DNA of 64,000 bases from Dehalogenimonas sp. THU2. GTDB taxonomy: Bacteria; Chloroflexota; Dehalococcoidia; Dehalococcoidales; Dehalococcoidaceae. Location of the stretch: assembly GCF_039749495.1 (NCBI RefSeq), contig NZ_JBDLLU010000003.1, positions 1 to 64,000 of the forward strand. The letters are read 5' to 3'. This document shows positions 24,155-32,596 of the stretch, one piece after another (position 1 is the first letter of the stretch; every line of letters begins with the position of its first letter). Made by a program: the position numbers and the translations under genes. The notes beneath the pieces were generated by a model, which was not told the DNA's origin, made no database searches, and was given only the letters and a program-made list of their open reading frames with translations.

Positions 24155-24949
24155 CTACTGCGCGAACAAGACGACATAATAGTAGACCAGTATCGCCGCG
24201 AAGACGACACTGTCCATGCGGTCCATGAAGCCGCCATGACCAGGGATGGAATTACCGGAATCCTTCACCGCCATATTGCGCTTGAAAAGGGATTCGATAA
24301 GGTCTCCCGCCTGTCCGATGGCGCTGGCCGCCAACCCGAGCAGACCTAGGGCGATATAGCTCGACGGCAAATCGAGCACCGGTTTGAGGATCATTGCTAT
24401 GGCGATGGCGGCGATAGCTCCGGCGACGGCGCCTTCCCAGCTCTTGCCGGGGCTGATCGACGGCGCCATTTTATGCTTGCCGGTGGCCCGGCCGATGAGG
24501 TAGGCAAATGTGTCTGAGGCAACGGTAACGGCAAGTGCGAACAGTACCCACTCCCGGCCGCCATCCAGCCCGCGCAGGGCGACGATGAAGGAAAGCAGCC
24601 AGCCGATGTAGATGACTCCAGCCAGCGTCCAGCCCCAGCGGATGAAGGCCTGGGTACGGTCACCGGGCTTCAGAAGGTATAACAGAGAGATTACGGCGAA
24701 ACCAGTCAGCAGCGGCGGCAGGCTGTCCTCGACGTGGGGACTGGCGATGAAAAGCACGGTGGCCACCGTACCTATGACGATGAAAGGCTGGGCTTTTACC
24801 TGGGCGACCACGTGGTTGAACTCCCGCAGAGCCATGACGCCCCACCACGTCACCCCGATCGTCAACCACGGCAGCGGTTCGTCGAACCACACCGCCAGAA
24901 AGGCGATGACGAACAGGACGATGCCAGAGATGAAACGCTGTTTGAGCAT
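24155..24949 (-). CDS. cdsA: Phosphatidate cytidylyltransferase
   Basis: 264 residues with about eight hydrophobic helices. The family signature is near the C-terminus: SPGKSWEGAVAG, then GHGGFMDRMDSVVFAA, the usual G-x-x-DR-x-D motif. The enzyme makes CDP-diacylglycerol from phosphatidate and CTP at the inner membrane face, feeding all phospholipid synthesis. Its start lies 3 bases after the uppS stop, so the two are translationally linked. Confidence 0.93.
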   Translation of the reverse strand: MLKQRFISGIVLFVIAFLAVWFDEPLPWLTIGVTWWGVMALREFNHVVAQVKAQPFIVIGTVATVLFIASPHVEDSLPPLLTGFAVISLLYLLKPGDRTQAFIRWGWTLAGVIYIGWLLSFIVALRGLDGGREWVLFALAVTVASDTFAYLIGRATGKHKMAPSISPGKSWEGAVAGAIAAIAIAMILKPVLDLPSSYIALGLLGLAASAIGQAGDLIESLFKRNMAVKDSGNSIPGHGGFMDRMDSVVFAAILVYYYVVLFAQ

Positions 24950-24952
24950 CGG

Positions 24953-25663
24953 CTAAAGCCCCCCGAAGCGCCGCTGCCGCCGGGCATAATCGGCCAGGGC
25001 TTTTTCGATCTCGGCGCGGCCGAAGTCCGGCCATAGAGTATCGGTAAAATAAAGTTCCGCATAAGCGGACTGCCAAAGAAGAAAATTGGATAATCGTTTC
25101 TCACCGCCGGTGCGGACCAAAAGGTCCACATCAGGCAGACCTGTGGTGTTGAGGAACCCCTCGAATATCGTTTCGTCGATCTTGCCGGGTCTGATGCCGC
25201 TCTCGACAGCTTTCCGGGTAGCTTCAATTATTTCGGTCCGGCCGCCGTAGTCGAAGGCGAAACTGGCGACGGCGCCTTTGTTGCCCTTGGTCTGCTCGAC
25301 GATCCGCCCGATACCCAACCGCAGCGAAATCGGCAGCCGGTCCAGGCGTCCCAGATGGCGGATGACGATATCCTGCCTGTGCAGTTCTTTGGCTGTATCA
25401 TCGAGGGCCTCGGCGAGGAGTCTCAAAAGGCCGGCGATCTCATCTTCAGGCCGTTTCCAGTTTTCGGTGGAGAAACTGAAGAGGGTGACATAGGGGACGC
25501 CCAGTTCCACCAGGGCGCGCACCGCCTTACTCACGTTCTTCAGTCCGGCGCGGTGACCTTCCATGCGCGGCAGACCCTGACCGACAGCCCAACGCCCATT
25601 GCCGTCCATGATGATAGCGACGTGTTGGGGCAGGGCGGCGGAGGCGCCTTGTGTCTCACTCAT
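24953..25663 (-). CDS. uppS: Undecaprenyl diphosphate synthase
   Basis: 236 residues. The cis-prenyltransferase motif HVAIIMDGNGRWAVGQGLPR opens the protein (Asp binds magnesium), followed by GHRAGLKNVSKAVRALVELG. The C-terminal block is LLVRTGGEKRLSNFLLWQSA then YAELYFTDTLWPDF; the more common RTSGE/RISNF form appears here as RTGGE/RLSNF. It makes the lipid carrier for cell-wall or surface-glycan sugars, the same carrier expected by the GT39 and GT87 enzymes. ATG 25663 is 9 bases after the -10 box and has no Shine-Dalgarno. Confidence 0.96.
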   Translation of the reverse strand: MSETQGASAALPQHVAIIMDGNGRWAVGQGLPRMEGHRAGLKNVSKAVRALVELGVPYVTLFSFSTENWKRPEDEIAGLLRLLAEALDDTAKELHRQDIVIRHLGRLDRLPISLRLGIGRIVEQTKGNKGAVASFAFDYGGRTEIIEATRKAVESGIRPGKIDETIFEGFLNTTGLPDVDLLVRTGGEKRLSNFLLWQSAYAELYFTDTLWPDFGRAEIEKALADYARRQRRFGGL

Positions 25664-25672
25664 TAAGAAGCT

Positions 25673-25701
25673 ATTTTAGGCTTATATGGCGGCGGGGGCA
25701 A
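25673..25701 (-). promoter_or_regulatory. Promoter of the uppS operon
   Basis: On the minus strand TTGCCC (25701-25696), 17 bases, TAAAAT (25678-25673), with 9 bases to the uppS ATG: a leader of only 2-3 bases. It is divergent from the rplU promoter; a C-rich tract lies between them. Confidence 0.65.
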
Positions 25702-25732
25702 GGGGGAAAGGAAAATTGAAGTCCCCCCCCGC

Positions 25733-25761
25733 TTGCACCGCCCCCTTTAGATTGGTATAAT
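25733..25761 (+). promoter_or_regulatory. Promoter of rplU-rpmA-rpmE
   Basis: TTGCAC (25733-25738), 17 bases, TATAAT (25756-25761). Transcription should begin near 25768, where an in-frame TTG also lies. Confidence 0.8.
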
Positions 25762-25791
25762 GGCAAGTTGTTTTTATCTGGAGGTGCGCCC

Positions 25792-26112
25792 ATTTACGCT
25801 ATAGTTGAATCTGGTGGCAAGCAGTACAAAGTAACCGAGGGACAGGTAGTCGACGTTGACAAGCTGGATATAGAAGCCGGCAGCACTGTGGAACTGGAGC
25901 ATGTGCTCTTTTTCTCCGATGGTGAGACTTTGACCGCCGGCAAGCCCCTGGTGGAAGGTGCCAAAGTAGTGGCCAAGGCAGAGGGCAACGGCATGGGTGA
26001 GAAAGTACGCGGTCTGCGCTACAAATCCAAGACCCGCGCTCACACCCGCACCGGCGGCCGCCCCCTGTTCACCCGGCTCAAGATCGAAAGTATAGTCGCC
26101 CCGGCGAAGTAA
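25792..26112 (+). CDS. rplU: Ribosomal protein L21, probable ATT start
   Basis: L21 proteins nearly always begin M-Y-A-I-V-x-x-G-G-K-Q-Y. Here YAIVESGGKQYKVTEGQ is preceded by an ATT codon at 25792, and a strong GGAGG lies 7 bases upstream of it. The simplest reading is initiation at ATT, giving 106 residues. The alternative is the in-frame TTG at 25768, which lies at the predicted transcription start and would add eight residues unlike any L21 N-terminus. The rest is a normal L21, ending with the RNA-binding stretch RGLRYKSKTRAHTRTGGR. It is first in the rplU-rpmA-rpmE operon. Confidence 0.9.
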   Translation: MYAIVESGGKQYKVTEGQVVDVDKLDIEAGSTVELEHVLFFSDGETLTAGKPLVEGAKVVAKAEGNGMGEKVRGLRYKSKTRAHTRTGGRPLFTRLKIESIVAPAK

Positions 26113-26127
26113 TAGAGGAGATTTCAA

Positions 26128-26382
26128 ATGGCTCATAAGAAAGGCGGCGGTTCAAGCCGCAACGGACGCGATTCAAAGCCCAAGATGTTGGGCGTCAAAC
26201 GTTATGCCGGGCAGAAAGTAAGTGCAGGCACCATCCTGGTGCGCCAGCGCGGTACCCCCATCAAAGCCGGCGTCAATGTCGGTATCGGCCGGGACCACAC
26301 TCTGTTCGCCCTCACCGATGGCGTCGTGGAGTTTACCCCGACCAGCAACAACAGGAGGATGGCCAGCGTCGTCACTGGCTAA
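26128..26382 (+). CDS. rpmA: Ribosomal protein L27
   Basis: 84 residues. The start [20 protein letters not shown] is the standard L27 N-terminal extension that reaches the peptidyl-transferase centre; there is no Firmicutes-type cleavable leader. [20 protein letters not shown] and the C-terminal strand are also typical. GAGG is about 11 bases upstream of the ATG. It follows rplU by 15 bases. Confidence 0.97.
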   Translation: MAHKKGGGSSRNGRDSKPKMLGVKRYAGQKVSAGTILVRQRGTPIKAGVNVGIGRDHTLFALTDGVVEFTPTSNNRRMASVVTG

Positions 26383-26389
26383 CTTAATT

Positions 26390-26599
26390 ATGAAAGAAAA
26401 ATTACACCCTAAATTTTTCCCGGAAGCCAAGGTGACTTGCTCCTGCGGCAACGCCTTCCTGCTGGGTTCCACCAAGCCGGAGATCAAAGTAGAACTTTGT
26501 AACAAATGTCACCCCTTCTACACCGGCGAACGCCGCATGGTGGACACCGCCGGCCGCGTCGATCGCTTCAAGCAACGCTACGGTCTCAAGGACAAGTAA
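26390..26599 (+). CDS. rpmE: Ribosomal protein L31 (zinc-binding form)
   Basis: 69 residues from ATG 26390, seven bases after the rpmA stop and without a Shine-Dalgarno, so it probably depends on translation of rpmA. The zinc ligands CSCG and CNKCHPFYTG mark the C+ form of L31, with the usual KLHPKFF-like start and VDRFKQRYG end. A frame open from 26222 lies over rpmA and is not the start. A terminator follows. Confidence 0.96.
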   Translation: MKEKLHPKFFPEAKVTCSCGNAFLLGSTKPEIKVELCNKCHPFYTGERRMVDTAGRVDRFKQRYGLKDK

Positions 26600-26625
26600 A
26601 AAGAACACCCGAATGGCTAAAAAAA

Positions 26626-26653
26626 AGGGGCGGCTAATCACCGCCCTTTTTTA
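26626..26653 (+). terminator. Terminator of the rplU operon
   Basis: An A-run, GGGGCGG stem arm, CTAATCA loop, CCGCCC arm and a run of six or more Ts. Confidence 0.9.
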
Positions 26654-26700
26654 TTTCGGTATTTGGAATTTGGTATTATTTAGTGCTTAGGATTTAAAAT
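26653..26700. repeat. TTTGGAATTTGG-type dispersed repeat
   Basis: Directly after the terminator, ATTTCGGTATTTGGAATTTGG and a TTAGTGCTTAGGATTTAAAA-like tail form the same low-complexity linker as at 8030-8096. It runs right up to the TTG start of the DUF1385 gene, which leaves that gene without a visible Shine-Dalgarno. Confidence 0.65.
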
Positions 26701-27657
26701 TTGGCTCAAAAATTTTTTTACGGCGGCCAGGCGATCATCGAAGGGGTCATGATCCGCGGCCAAAAATCACTGGTCACTGCCGTACGCCGTCCCAAGGGTG
26801 AGATCTGCGTCGAGTCCAAGCCGGTACCCAAGATATATACTGGCAAGTTGCGGCAACTGCCTTTTCTCCGCGGTGTCATCGTGTTGCTGGAGGCGATGCT
26901 GCTGGGCGTACAAGCGCTGATGCACTCGGCGGACGTGGCTCTGGAAGAGGAAGAAGAGGAAGTTTCTCCCTGGATGATGTGGGGGATGGTCGGTTTTTCC
27001 CTGGTCGTTTCGGTTGCCATCTTCTTTATGACGCCGCTCTTTGTGACCCGCATCTTCGACCAGTGGCTTGAATCAGCTATTCTGTTTAACATCGTCGAAG
27101 GCATGATCCGCCTGCTGCTGTTTGTCGCTTATCTAAAGCTGATCGGGCGCATGCCTGATATCAAGCGAGTTTTTGCCTACCACGGCGCGGAGCACCAGAC
27201 GATAAATGCCTATGAGCATGGGGTTAAGCTGGAACCCCTGGCGGTGCGTGAGTTTTCCACCGCCCACACCCGCTGCGGTACCAGTTTCCTCTTGGCGGTG
27301 ATGGTTATCGCTATCGCTGTATTCAGTTTGCTTGGCAAGCCGGCTCTGTGGCTGATGGTAGCCTCTCGTATCCTTCTGTTGCCGCTCATCGCCGGAATCA
27401 GCTATGAATTCACCCGCTACGCAGCTGGACACGGTGATAAAGTCCTGGTCAGGGCGATGGCCCGCCCTGGTCTGTGGCTCCAGAGTATGACCACCCGGCA
27501 GCCGGAACTGGCCCAGCTTGAAGTTGGCATCGCCGCTCTCAAGAAAGCCCTGGTGATCGACCATCCGGAGTTGGAGGCTGAACTTTATCCGGTTGATGTC
27601 GCGGTCGAGATGGAAACTGGACTTAACGTCGAACCGGAGCTGGAACCGCTGACCTGA
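26701..27657 (+). CDS. DUF1385 membrane protein (YqhQ family)
   Basis: 318 residues. The opening FYGGQAIIEGVMIRGQKSL and the block FAYHGAEHQTINAYEHGVKL, with GISYEFTRYA later, are the hallmark of DUF1385 (Bacillus YqhQ). There are about four hydrophobic helices. The function is not firmly known; the H-G-A-E-H motif looks metal-binding. DUF1385 genes often follow rpmE and precede prfA; here pdxS follows. The TTG at 26701 is the only start at the right place, but it lies against a dispersed repeat and has no Shine-Dalgarno. The C-terminal 45 residues are acidic and not part of the core domain. Confidence 0.85.
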   Translation: MAQKFFYGGQAIIEGVMIRGQKSLVTAVRRPKGEICVESKPVPKIYTGKLRQLPFLRGVIVLLEAMLLGVQALMHSADVALEEEEEEVSPWMMWGMVGFSLVVSVAIFFMTPLFVTRIFDQWLESAILFNIVEGMIRLLLFVAYLKLIGRMPDIKRVFAYHGAEHQTINAYEHGVKLEPLAVREFSTAHTRCGTSFLLAVMVIAIAVFSLLGKPALWLMVASRILLLPLIAGISYEFTRYAAGHGDKVLVRAMARPGLWLQSMTTRQPELAQLEVGIAALKKALVIDHPELEAELYPVDVAVEMETGLNVEPELEPLT

Positions 27658-27683
27658 TTTGAACTCGATGATCGCGGGTCATG

Positions 27684-27712
27684 TTGCCATCGCTCGCGCT
27701 AAATTGTAGAAT
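27684..27712 (+). promoter_or_regulatory. Promoter of pdxS
   Basis: TTGCCA (27684-27689), 17 bases, TAGAAT (27707-27712). The leader is about 30 bases and holds AGAAGGG ahead of the start. Confidence 0.7.
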
Positions 27713-27750
27713 TACAGTTCACCGAATTTCTAAGAAGGGTCTTTGTGTTT

Positions 27751-28644
27751 ATGGAGAAAGAATCCACCATCGGTACGTTTAAAGTTAAAAGCGGTCTGGC
27801 GCAGATGCTTAAGGGCGGCGTCATTATGGACGTCACCACGCCGGAGCAGGCTAAGATCGCCGAGGATGCCGGCGCCTGCGCCGTTATGGCGCTGGAACGT
27901 GTCCCGTCCGATATCCGCGCCGCCGGCGGTGTCGCCCGCATGGCTGACCCTACCATCATAAAAGCTATCATGGAAGCGGTCACCATCCCCGTAATGGCCA
28001 AGTGCCGCATCGGGCATTTCGTCGAAGCCCGGGTGCTTGAGTCCATGGGCGTGGATTTCATCGACGAGTCAGAGGTTCTGACCCCCGCCGATGAGTCTTT
28101 CCACGTCTGGAAGCAGGATTTCAAGGTACCCTTCGTTTGCGGTTGCCGCGACCTGGGTGAAGCCCTCCGGCGCATTGGCGAAGGCGCCGCCATGATCCGC
28201 ACCAAGGGCGAACCGGGCACCGGCAACGTCGTCGAAGCTGTCCGCCATATGAGAGCCGTTCAGGCTGGCATCCGCCGCGTGGTGGCCGCCCCGATCGAAG
28301 AACTCATGGCTATTGCCAAGGAACTCAACGCCCCCTTTGAGTTGGTGCTTGAATTACATAATACCGGCAAACTGCCGGTGGTCAACTTCGCCGCCGGCGG
28401 CATCGCCACGCCCGCCGACGCCGCCTTGTTGATGCAGCTCGGCGCCGAGGGTGTTTTCGTTGGCTCCGGCATTTTCAAATCCGCTGACCCGTCGCTCCGG
28501 GCGAGGGCTATCGTTAAGGCCACCACCCATTACCAGGACCCGGCCATCGTCGCCGAAGTTTCCGAGAACCTGGGTGAGGCGATGCCCGGTCTGGAGATCG
28601 GGCAAATCCCCGCTGAACAGCGCATGGCGCCGCGCGGCTGGTAG
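27751..28644 (+). CDS. pdxS: Pyridoxal 5'-phosphate synthase, lyase subunit
   Basis: 297 residues from ATG 27751 (a GTG at 27745 is nearer to the AAGGG and could add two residues). PdxS joins ribose 5-phosphate, glyceraldehyde 3-phosphate and ammonia into PLP. Key features are [20 protein letters not shown] with the catalytic Lys, [20 protein letters not shown], and [20 protein letters not shown] with the second Lys region. [20 protein letters not shown] and the end [12 protein letters not shown] are also typical. The glutaminase partner pdxT is not adjacent and must lie elsewhere; purQ downstream is a different class I amidotransferase. Confidence 0.97.
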   Translation: MEKESTIGTFKVKSGLAQMLKGGVIMDVTTPEQAKIAEDAGACAVMALERVPSDIRAAGGVARMADPTIIKAIMEAVTIPVMAKCRIGHFVEARVLESMGVDFIDESEVLTPADESFHVWKQDFKVPFVCGCRDLGEALRRIGEGAAMIRTKGEPGTGNVVEAVRHMRAVQAGIRRVVAAPIEELMAIAKELNAPFELVLELHNTGKLPVVNFAAGGIATPADAALLMQLGAEGVFVGSGIFKSADPSLRARAIVKATTHYQDPAIVAEVSENLGEAMPGLEIGQIPAEQRMAPRGW

Positions 28645-28761
28645 ACCCGGATAGCCAACACGTGCCCAATCTGGGGGCCGGAAACGGTTTGTAGGAGAGC
28701 ACGCCTCGCCCGCCGGGTGTATCACGAATGGCTGATGATCACTCACTCTGCCGGAAAACCG

Positions 28762-28791
28762 TTGGCTCCCTTGCCTGATTTTAGCTATAAT
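28762..28791 (+). promoter_or_regulatory. Promoter of purL-purQ, leaderless geometry
   Basis: TTGGCT (28762-28767), 18 bases, TATAAT (28786-28791). Eight bases follow before the TTG start of purL at 28800, so the transcript would begin at or next to the start codon. Confidence 0.7.
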
Positions 28792-28799
28792 GAGGCATA

Positions 28800-31646
28800 T
28801 TGATTTACCGCATCGACGTTTCACCCGCGCCCGGCACTCCTGACCGCCGCGGCGCTTCGCTTCTAAAGGATATCGCCGACCTCAACCTCGGTGGCGTCAC
28901 CTCAGCTCATGTCGGCGACGTTTACTGGCTCAAAGGCGATCTAGATCCAGCCACCGTCACCATGCTCGCGCGAGAACTGCTGACCGACCCGGTGACCGAG
29001 ACCTTTGCCATCGACGCGCCCGTCGAAATGACAGCGTCTGTCCGTGCAGTGCTCGTTGCCCACAACGCCGGAGTCACCGATCCCGTAGAGGAGACGATCC
29101 TCAAGGCTTCCGCCGATTTGGGTGTCACACTCGAAGGCGCCCGCACCGGGAAGCTCTATCTTTTGGGCGGAAACTTCGATAATGGTACCCTTTCGCTCAT
29201 AACCAACCGCCTGCTTTTGAACCCTATCGTTCAGCACGCCGTGACCCCGCAATCGGTGATCTTCGGTGAGAATCCGGTCTACCGCTTCGAGCTCCGTGAG
29301 GTCGAACTGCCCGGGGGCGACGCAGGGTTGTGCGACGTGGGCAGGCTCTTTTGCCTGTCACCCGCCGAAATACGCACCGCCGCCGCCTATTACAAAAAAC
29401 TAGGGCGCAAACCCACGGATGTGGAATTGGAGACGCTTGCACAGTCATGGAGCGAACACTGCGTCCATAAGACTTTTAAAGCGAAGTACAACTTTGACGG
29501 GCGGGTCGTCGATAACCTGTTGAAATCGACCATTGCCCAAGCGACGAAGCAACTCGATAAACCCTGGTGCCTGAGTGTCTTCGTGGATAATTCCGGAGTC
29601 ATCGATTTCGACGGTGAGAACGCCGTCTGTTTCAAAGTTGAGACCCACAATCATCCATCGGCCGTCGAGCCTTACGGCGGCGCCGCCACCGGCCTGGGCG
29701 GCGTCATCCGTGACGTGCTGGGCACCGGCCTGTCGGCTCGGCCAATCTTCAACACCGATGTCTTCTGCTTCGGTGAACCGGATATGCCTTACGATAGCAT
29801 GCCTCCCGGCACCCTTCACCCCCGCCGTGTTTTCAAGGGCGTCCGCGCCGGCGTGGCGGACTACGGCAACCGCATGGGCATCCCCACCGTCAACGGCGCT
29901 GTCCTCTTCGACGAACGCTACACCGGCAATCCGCTGGTATATTGCGGCACCGCCGGCATAATGCCGGTCTGGGCGGCAAAACCGGGTCAGCAAAAACCCG
30001 GCGATCTGGTCGTCCTCATGGGCGGGCGTACCGGCCGCGACGGCATCCATGGCGTCACTTTTTCTTCAGAGGCGCTGTCAGACAAGAGCACCGAGCAGTC
30101 CTTCTCATCGGTGCAGATCGGCAATCCCATCGTGGAGAAGCGCATGACCGAGGCCATTTTGAAGGCTCGTGATGAGAAGCTCATCGCCCGCATCACCGAT
30201 GTCGGCGGCGGCGGCTTGTCCTCCGCGGTCGGTGAGATGGGTGCGGATACCGGCGCCAAGGTATGGCTCGACCGGGTGCCGCTGAAATACTCCGGACTGA
30301 CTTATGCCGAGATATGGATCTCCGAATCCCAGGAGCGCATGATCCTGGCCGTGTCGCCGCGGAATATCGACCGGTTGATGGAGATCTGCCGTGGAGAGGG
30401 TGTCGAGTCCACTGTCATCGGTGAATTTACTGACGACAAGAAGTTAAAGCTTTTCTATAACGATACACAGGTTTGCGACCTGGATATGGATTTCGTGCAT
30501 GGCGGTCTGCCGCAGCTTGAACTCAAAGCGACTTCGCGAGCGTCGAACCATCCCGAGCCTTCATTCCCCTGTCCGCCACGCCTCGATGGCGACCTGCTGA
30601 CGTTATTAGGACGCTGGAATACCTGCTCCAAAGAGTGGGTTATCCGCCAGTACGACCATGAGGTGCAGGGCGCCAGTGTGCTGAAGCCGCTGGTTGGGCA
30701 ACAATCTGACGGTCCCGGTGACGCCGCTATCGTCCGGCCGGTGCCGGGTTCCAAGCGCGGTGTTATCGTCTCCTGCGGCATCAATCCGGCTTATTCCGAT
30801 GTGGATGCCTATAACATGGCCGCTTCGGCTATCGATGAGGCGGTGAGGAACGTCATCGCCGTCGGCGGTTCGCTGGACCGGCTGGCACTTCTCGATAATT
30901 TCTGCTGGGGTTCGGCCAGTGATGAAGCCGCCCTGGGTGCGCTGGTCCGCGCCGCCCAGGCCTGCGCCGACCTGTCTCTCGTCTTTGAGACGCCTTTCAT
31001 TTCTGGCAAGGACTCCCTCAACAACCAATTCCGTGTCGGCGACAAGACGGTTTCGATACCCCATACACTGCTCATTTCTGCCATCGCCGTTATGGCCGAT
31101 GTTTCCAAGGCTGTGACCATGGATCTCAAGGCGCCGGGTAACCTCATCTATATGGTCGGCCAAACTAAAGAAGAACTCGGGGGTTCGGCTTATTATGCCT
31201 CGAAAGGCTTTATCGGTAATCGCTCCCCCGGCGTCGATCCCCCGGCTGCCAAAGCGCTCTATGAAAAGCTCTCGACGGCGACCGATAAACGGCTGATTCA
31301 GGCCTGCCACGACCTGTCCGAGGGAGGGCTTGGTGTTGCCCTGGCTGAGATGGCTTTCGCCGGCGGCTTTGGTGCAGAGATTGAACTTTCCAAGATGCCG
31401 TGTGACGATACCATCGAACGCGATGACTTTAGGCTTTTCTCCGAATCCAATTCTCGCTTCCTGGTCGAGGTCGCCCCGCAAAACCACCAGGAGTTTGAAC
31501 AGGTTATGGGTATGTCCCCCGTCGTACTCATCGGCAGCGTCGCCCGGGATGAAAGACTGGTCATCAAGGGTATCGGCGGCAACGTAATTATCGATTCGTC
31601 GATCAATGATCTGAAAGACGCCTGGCAGAGGCCGTTGAAATGGTAA
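28800..31646 (+). CDS. purL: FGAM synthase, synthetase subunit with fused PurS-like repeats
   Basis: 948 residues. Residues about 1-75 (IYRIDVSPAPGTPDRRGASL) and 80-155 (RAVLVAHNAGVTDPVEETIL) both have the beta-alpha-beta pattern of PurS, so two PurS-like units precede the synthetase. The core has TLAQSWSEHCVHKTFKAKYN, CFKVETHNHPSAVEPYGGAA and TDVGGGGLSSAVGEMG, and a second half with NFCWGSASDEAALGALVRAA and CHDLSEGGLGVALAEMAF. There is no glutaminase domain; that is supplied by purQ, whose start overlaps the purL stop. The size lies between small PurL (about 740) and the large fused enzyme (about 1300). The TTG start sits at the predicted transcription start with no Shine-Dalgarno. Confidence 0.95.
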   Translation: MIYRIDVSPAPGTPDRRGASLLKDIADLNLGGVTSAHVGDVYWLKGDLDPATVTMLARELLTDPVTETFAIDAPVEMTASVRAVLVAHNAGVTDPVEETILKASADLGVTLEGARTGKLYLLGGNFDNGTLSLITNRLLLNPIVQHAVTPQSVIFGENPVYRFELREVELPGGDAGLCDVGRLFCLSPAEIRTAAAYYKKLGRKPTDVELETLAQSWSEHCVHKTFKAKYNFDGRVVDNLLKSTIAQATKQLDKPWCLSVFVDNSGVIDFDGENAVCFKVETHNHPSAVEPYGGAATGLGGVIRDVLGTGLSARPIFNTDVFCFGEPDMPYDSMPPGTLHPRRVFKGVRAGVADYGNRMGIPTVNGAVLFDERYTGNPLVYCGTAGIMPVWAAKPGQQKPGDLVVLMGGRTGRDGIHGVTFSSEALSDKSTEQSFSSVQIGNPIVEKRMTEAILKARDEKLIARITDVGGGGLSSAVGEMGADTGAKVWLDRVPLKYSGLTYAEIWISESQERMILAVSPRNIDRLMEICRGEGVESTVIGEFTDDKKLKLFYNDTQVCDLDMDFVHGGLPQLELKATSRASNHPEPSFPCPPRLDGDLLTLLGRWNTCSKEWVIRQYDHEVQGASVLKPLVGQQSDGPGDAAIVRPVPGSKRGVIVSCGINPAYSDVDAYNMAASAIDEAVRNVIAVGGSLDRLALLDNFCWGSASDEAALGALVRAAQACADLSLVFETPFISGKDSLNNQFRVGDKTVSIPHTLLISAIAVMADVSKAVTMDLKAPGNLIYMVGQTKEELGGSAYYASKGFIGNRSPGVDPPAAKALYEKLSTATDKRLIQACHDLSEGGLGVALAEMAFAGGFGAEIELSKMPCDDTIERDDFRLFSESNSRFLVEVAPQNHQEFEQVMGMSPVVLIGSVARDERLVIKGIGGNVIIDSSINDLKDAWQRPLKW

Positions 31647-32413
31647 AAGAGGTCAAGGTCTTAGTTTTGCGTGCCCCCGGCACCAACTGCGACAGGGAAA
31701 TGGCCGAGGCGTTCGAACTGGCTGGCGGTACACCACGTATCGCTCATATAAATGAACTTATTTCCGGCGCGGTCAAGCTCAAGGATTACCACATCATGGG
31801 CCTACCGGGCGGATTTTCCTACGGCGATGACCTGGGCGCCGGTAAAGTCCAAGCCAATGAGATGCGGCGGCGTATCTTCGACAGTTTGCATGCGTTTATC
31901 GAGCGCGGGGGACTGATCGTCGGCGTCTGCAATGGTTTTCAGGCGCTTATCAAAACCGGCATCCTGCCTGGTCCCCCCAGCCCCGCCCTACCCCATGTTA
32001 CCCTGACCAACAATGATTCCGGCAGGTTCGAGTGCCGCTGGGTGAAACTGGCGGCGGAACCATTGAACCGGTGCGTGTGGACGGAGGGCATCGAACATCT
32101 TGACGTTCCGGTGGCCCACGGCGAAGGGAAGCTCATCGCCGCGCCGGAAATGCTCCCCCGCCTGCGTCCGGTCTTCTATTATGCGGACGCCCTGGGTAAT
32201 CCCACCGCCGAATATCCGGCTAACCCCAACGGCGCGGTGAACAATATCGCCGGTCTCACCGACAACACCGGCCACGTTTTCGCCCTCATGCCCCACCCTG
32301 AACGCTTCATCCGCGCCTCCCAGCACCCTAAATGGACACGCCAGTCAGTTGATGAGCCGGGTGAAGGACTCAGGATTTTTCAAAATGGCGTAAGGGCCGC
32401 ACAGAAGACCTAA
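31640..32413 (+). CDS. purQ: FGAM synthase, glutaminase subunit
   Basis: 257 residues, a class I glutamine amidotransferase. The nucleophile is in GLIVGVCNGFQALIKTGIL and the His of the triad in ALMPHPERFIRAS. The opening VLVLRAPGTNCDREMAEAFE and LPGGFSYGDDLGAGKVQANE are specific for PurQ rather than PdxT or GuaA. The ATG overlaps the purL stop by 7 bases, giving strict coupling. It passes ammonia to PurL for purine step four. It is longer than Bacillus PurQ (about 227) by some 30 residues, like members paired with larger PurL proteins. Confidence 0.96.
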   Translation: MVKEVKVLVLRAPGTNCDREMAEAFELAGGTPRIAHINELISGAVKLKDYHIMGLPGGFSYGDDLGAGKVQANEMRRRIFDSLHAFIERGGLIVGVCNGFQALIKTGILPGPPSPALPHVTLTNNDSGRFECRWVKLAAEPLNRCVWTEGIEHLDVPVAHGEGKLIAAPEMLPRLRPVFYYADALGNPTAEYPANPNGAVNNIAGLTDNTGHVFALMPHPERFIRASQHPKWTRQSVDEPGEGLRIFQNGVRAAQKT

Positions 32414-32596
32414 AGAGCTCCTGACCTGCGTGCGCTGGATGCAAATCTTGTTGTCCCCCAATGTCTTCCTTAAATTTGGAGATACATTATCAAATTCTTT
32501 CATGCGAGGGTGATCAGGTACATTGTTCTTATTTTTTCCAAACTACTTGTAACCAGCATCACTGACATTTGTCCGTCGAGCACTCATAATGACATT

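Noticed and set aside
25768-25791. TTG 25768 as the normal start of rplU
   Set aside because: It would add eight residues not seen in L21 and ignores the strong GGAGG 7 bases before the ATT; kept only as an alternative.
31640-32413. The amidotransferase gene as pdxT, partner of pdxS
   Set aside because: It overlaps purL and carries the PurQ-specific opening and length; PdxT is shorter (about 190-200 residues) and has a different active-site context.
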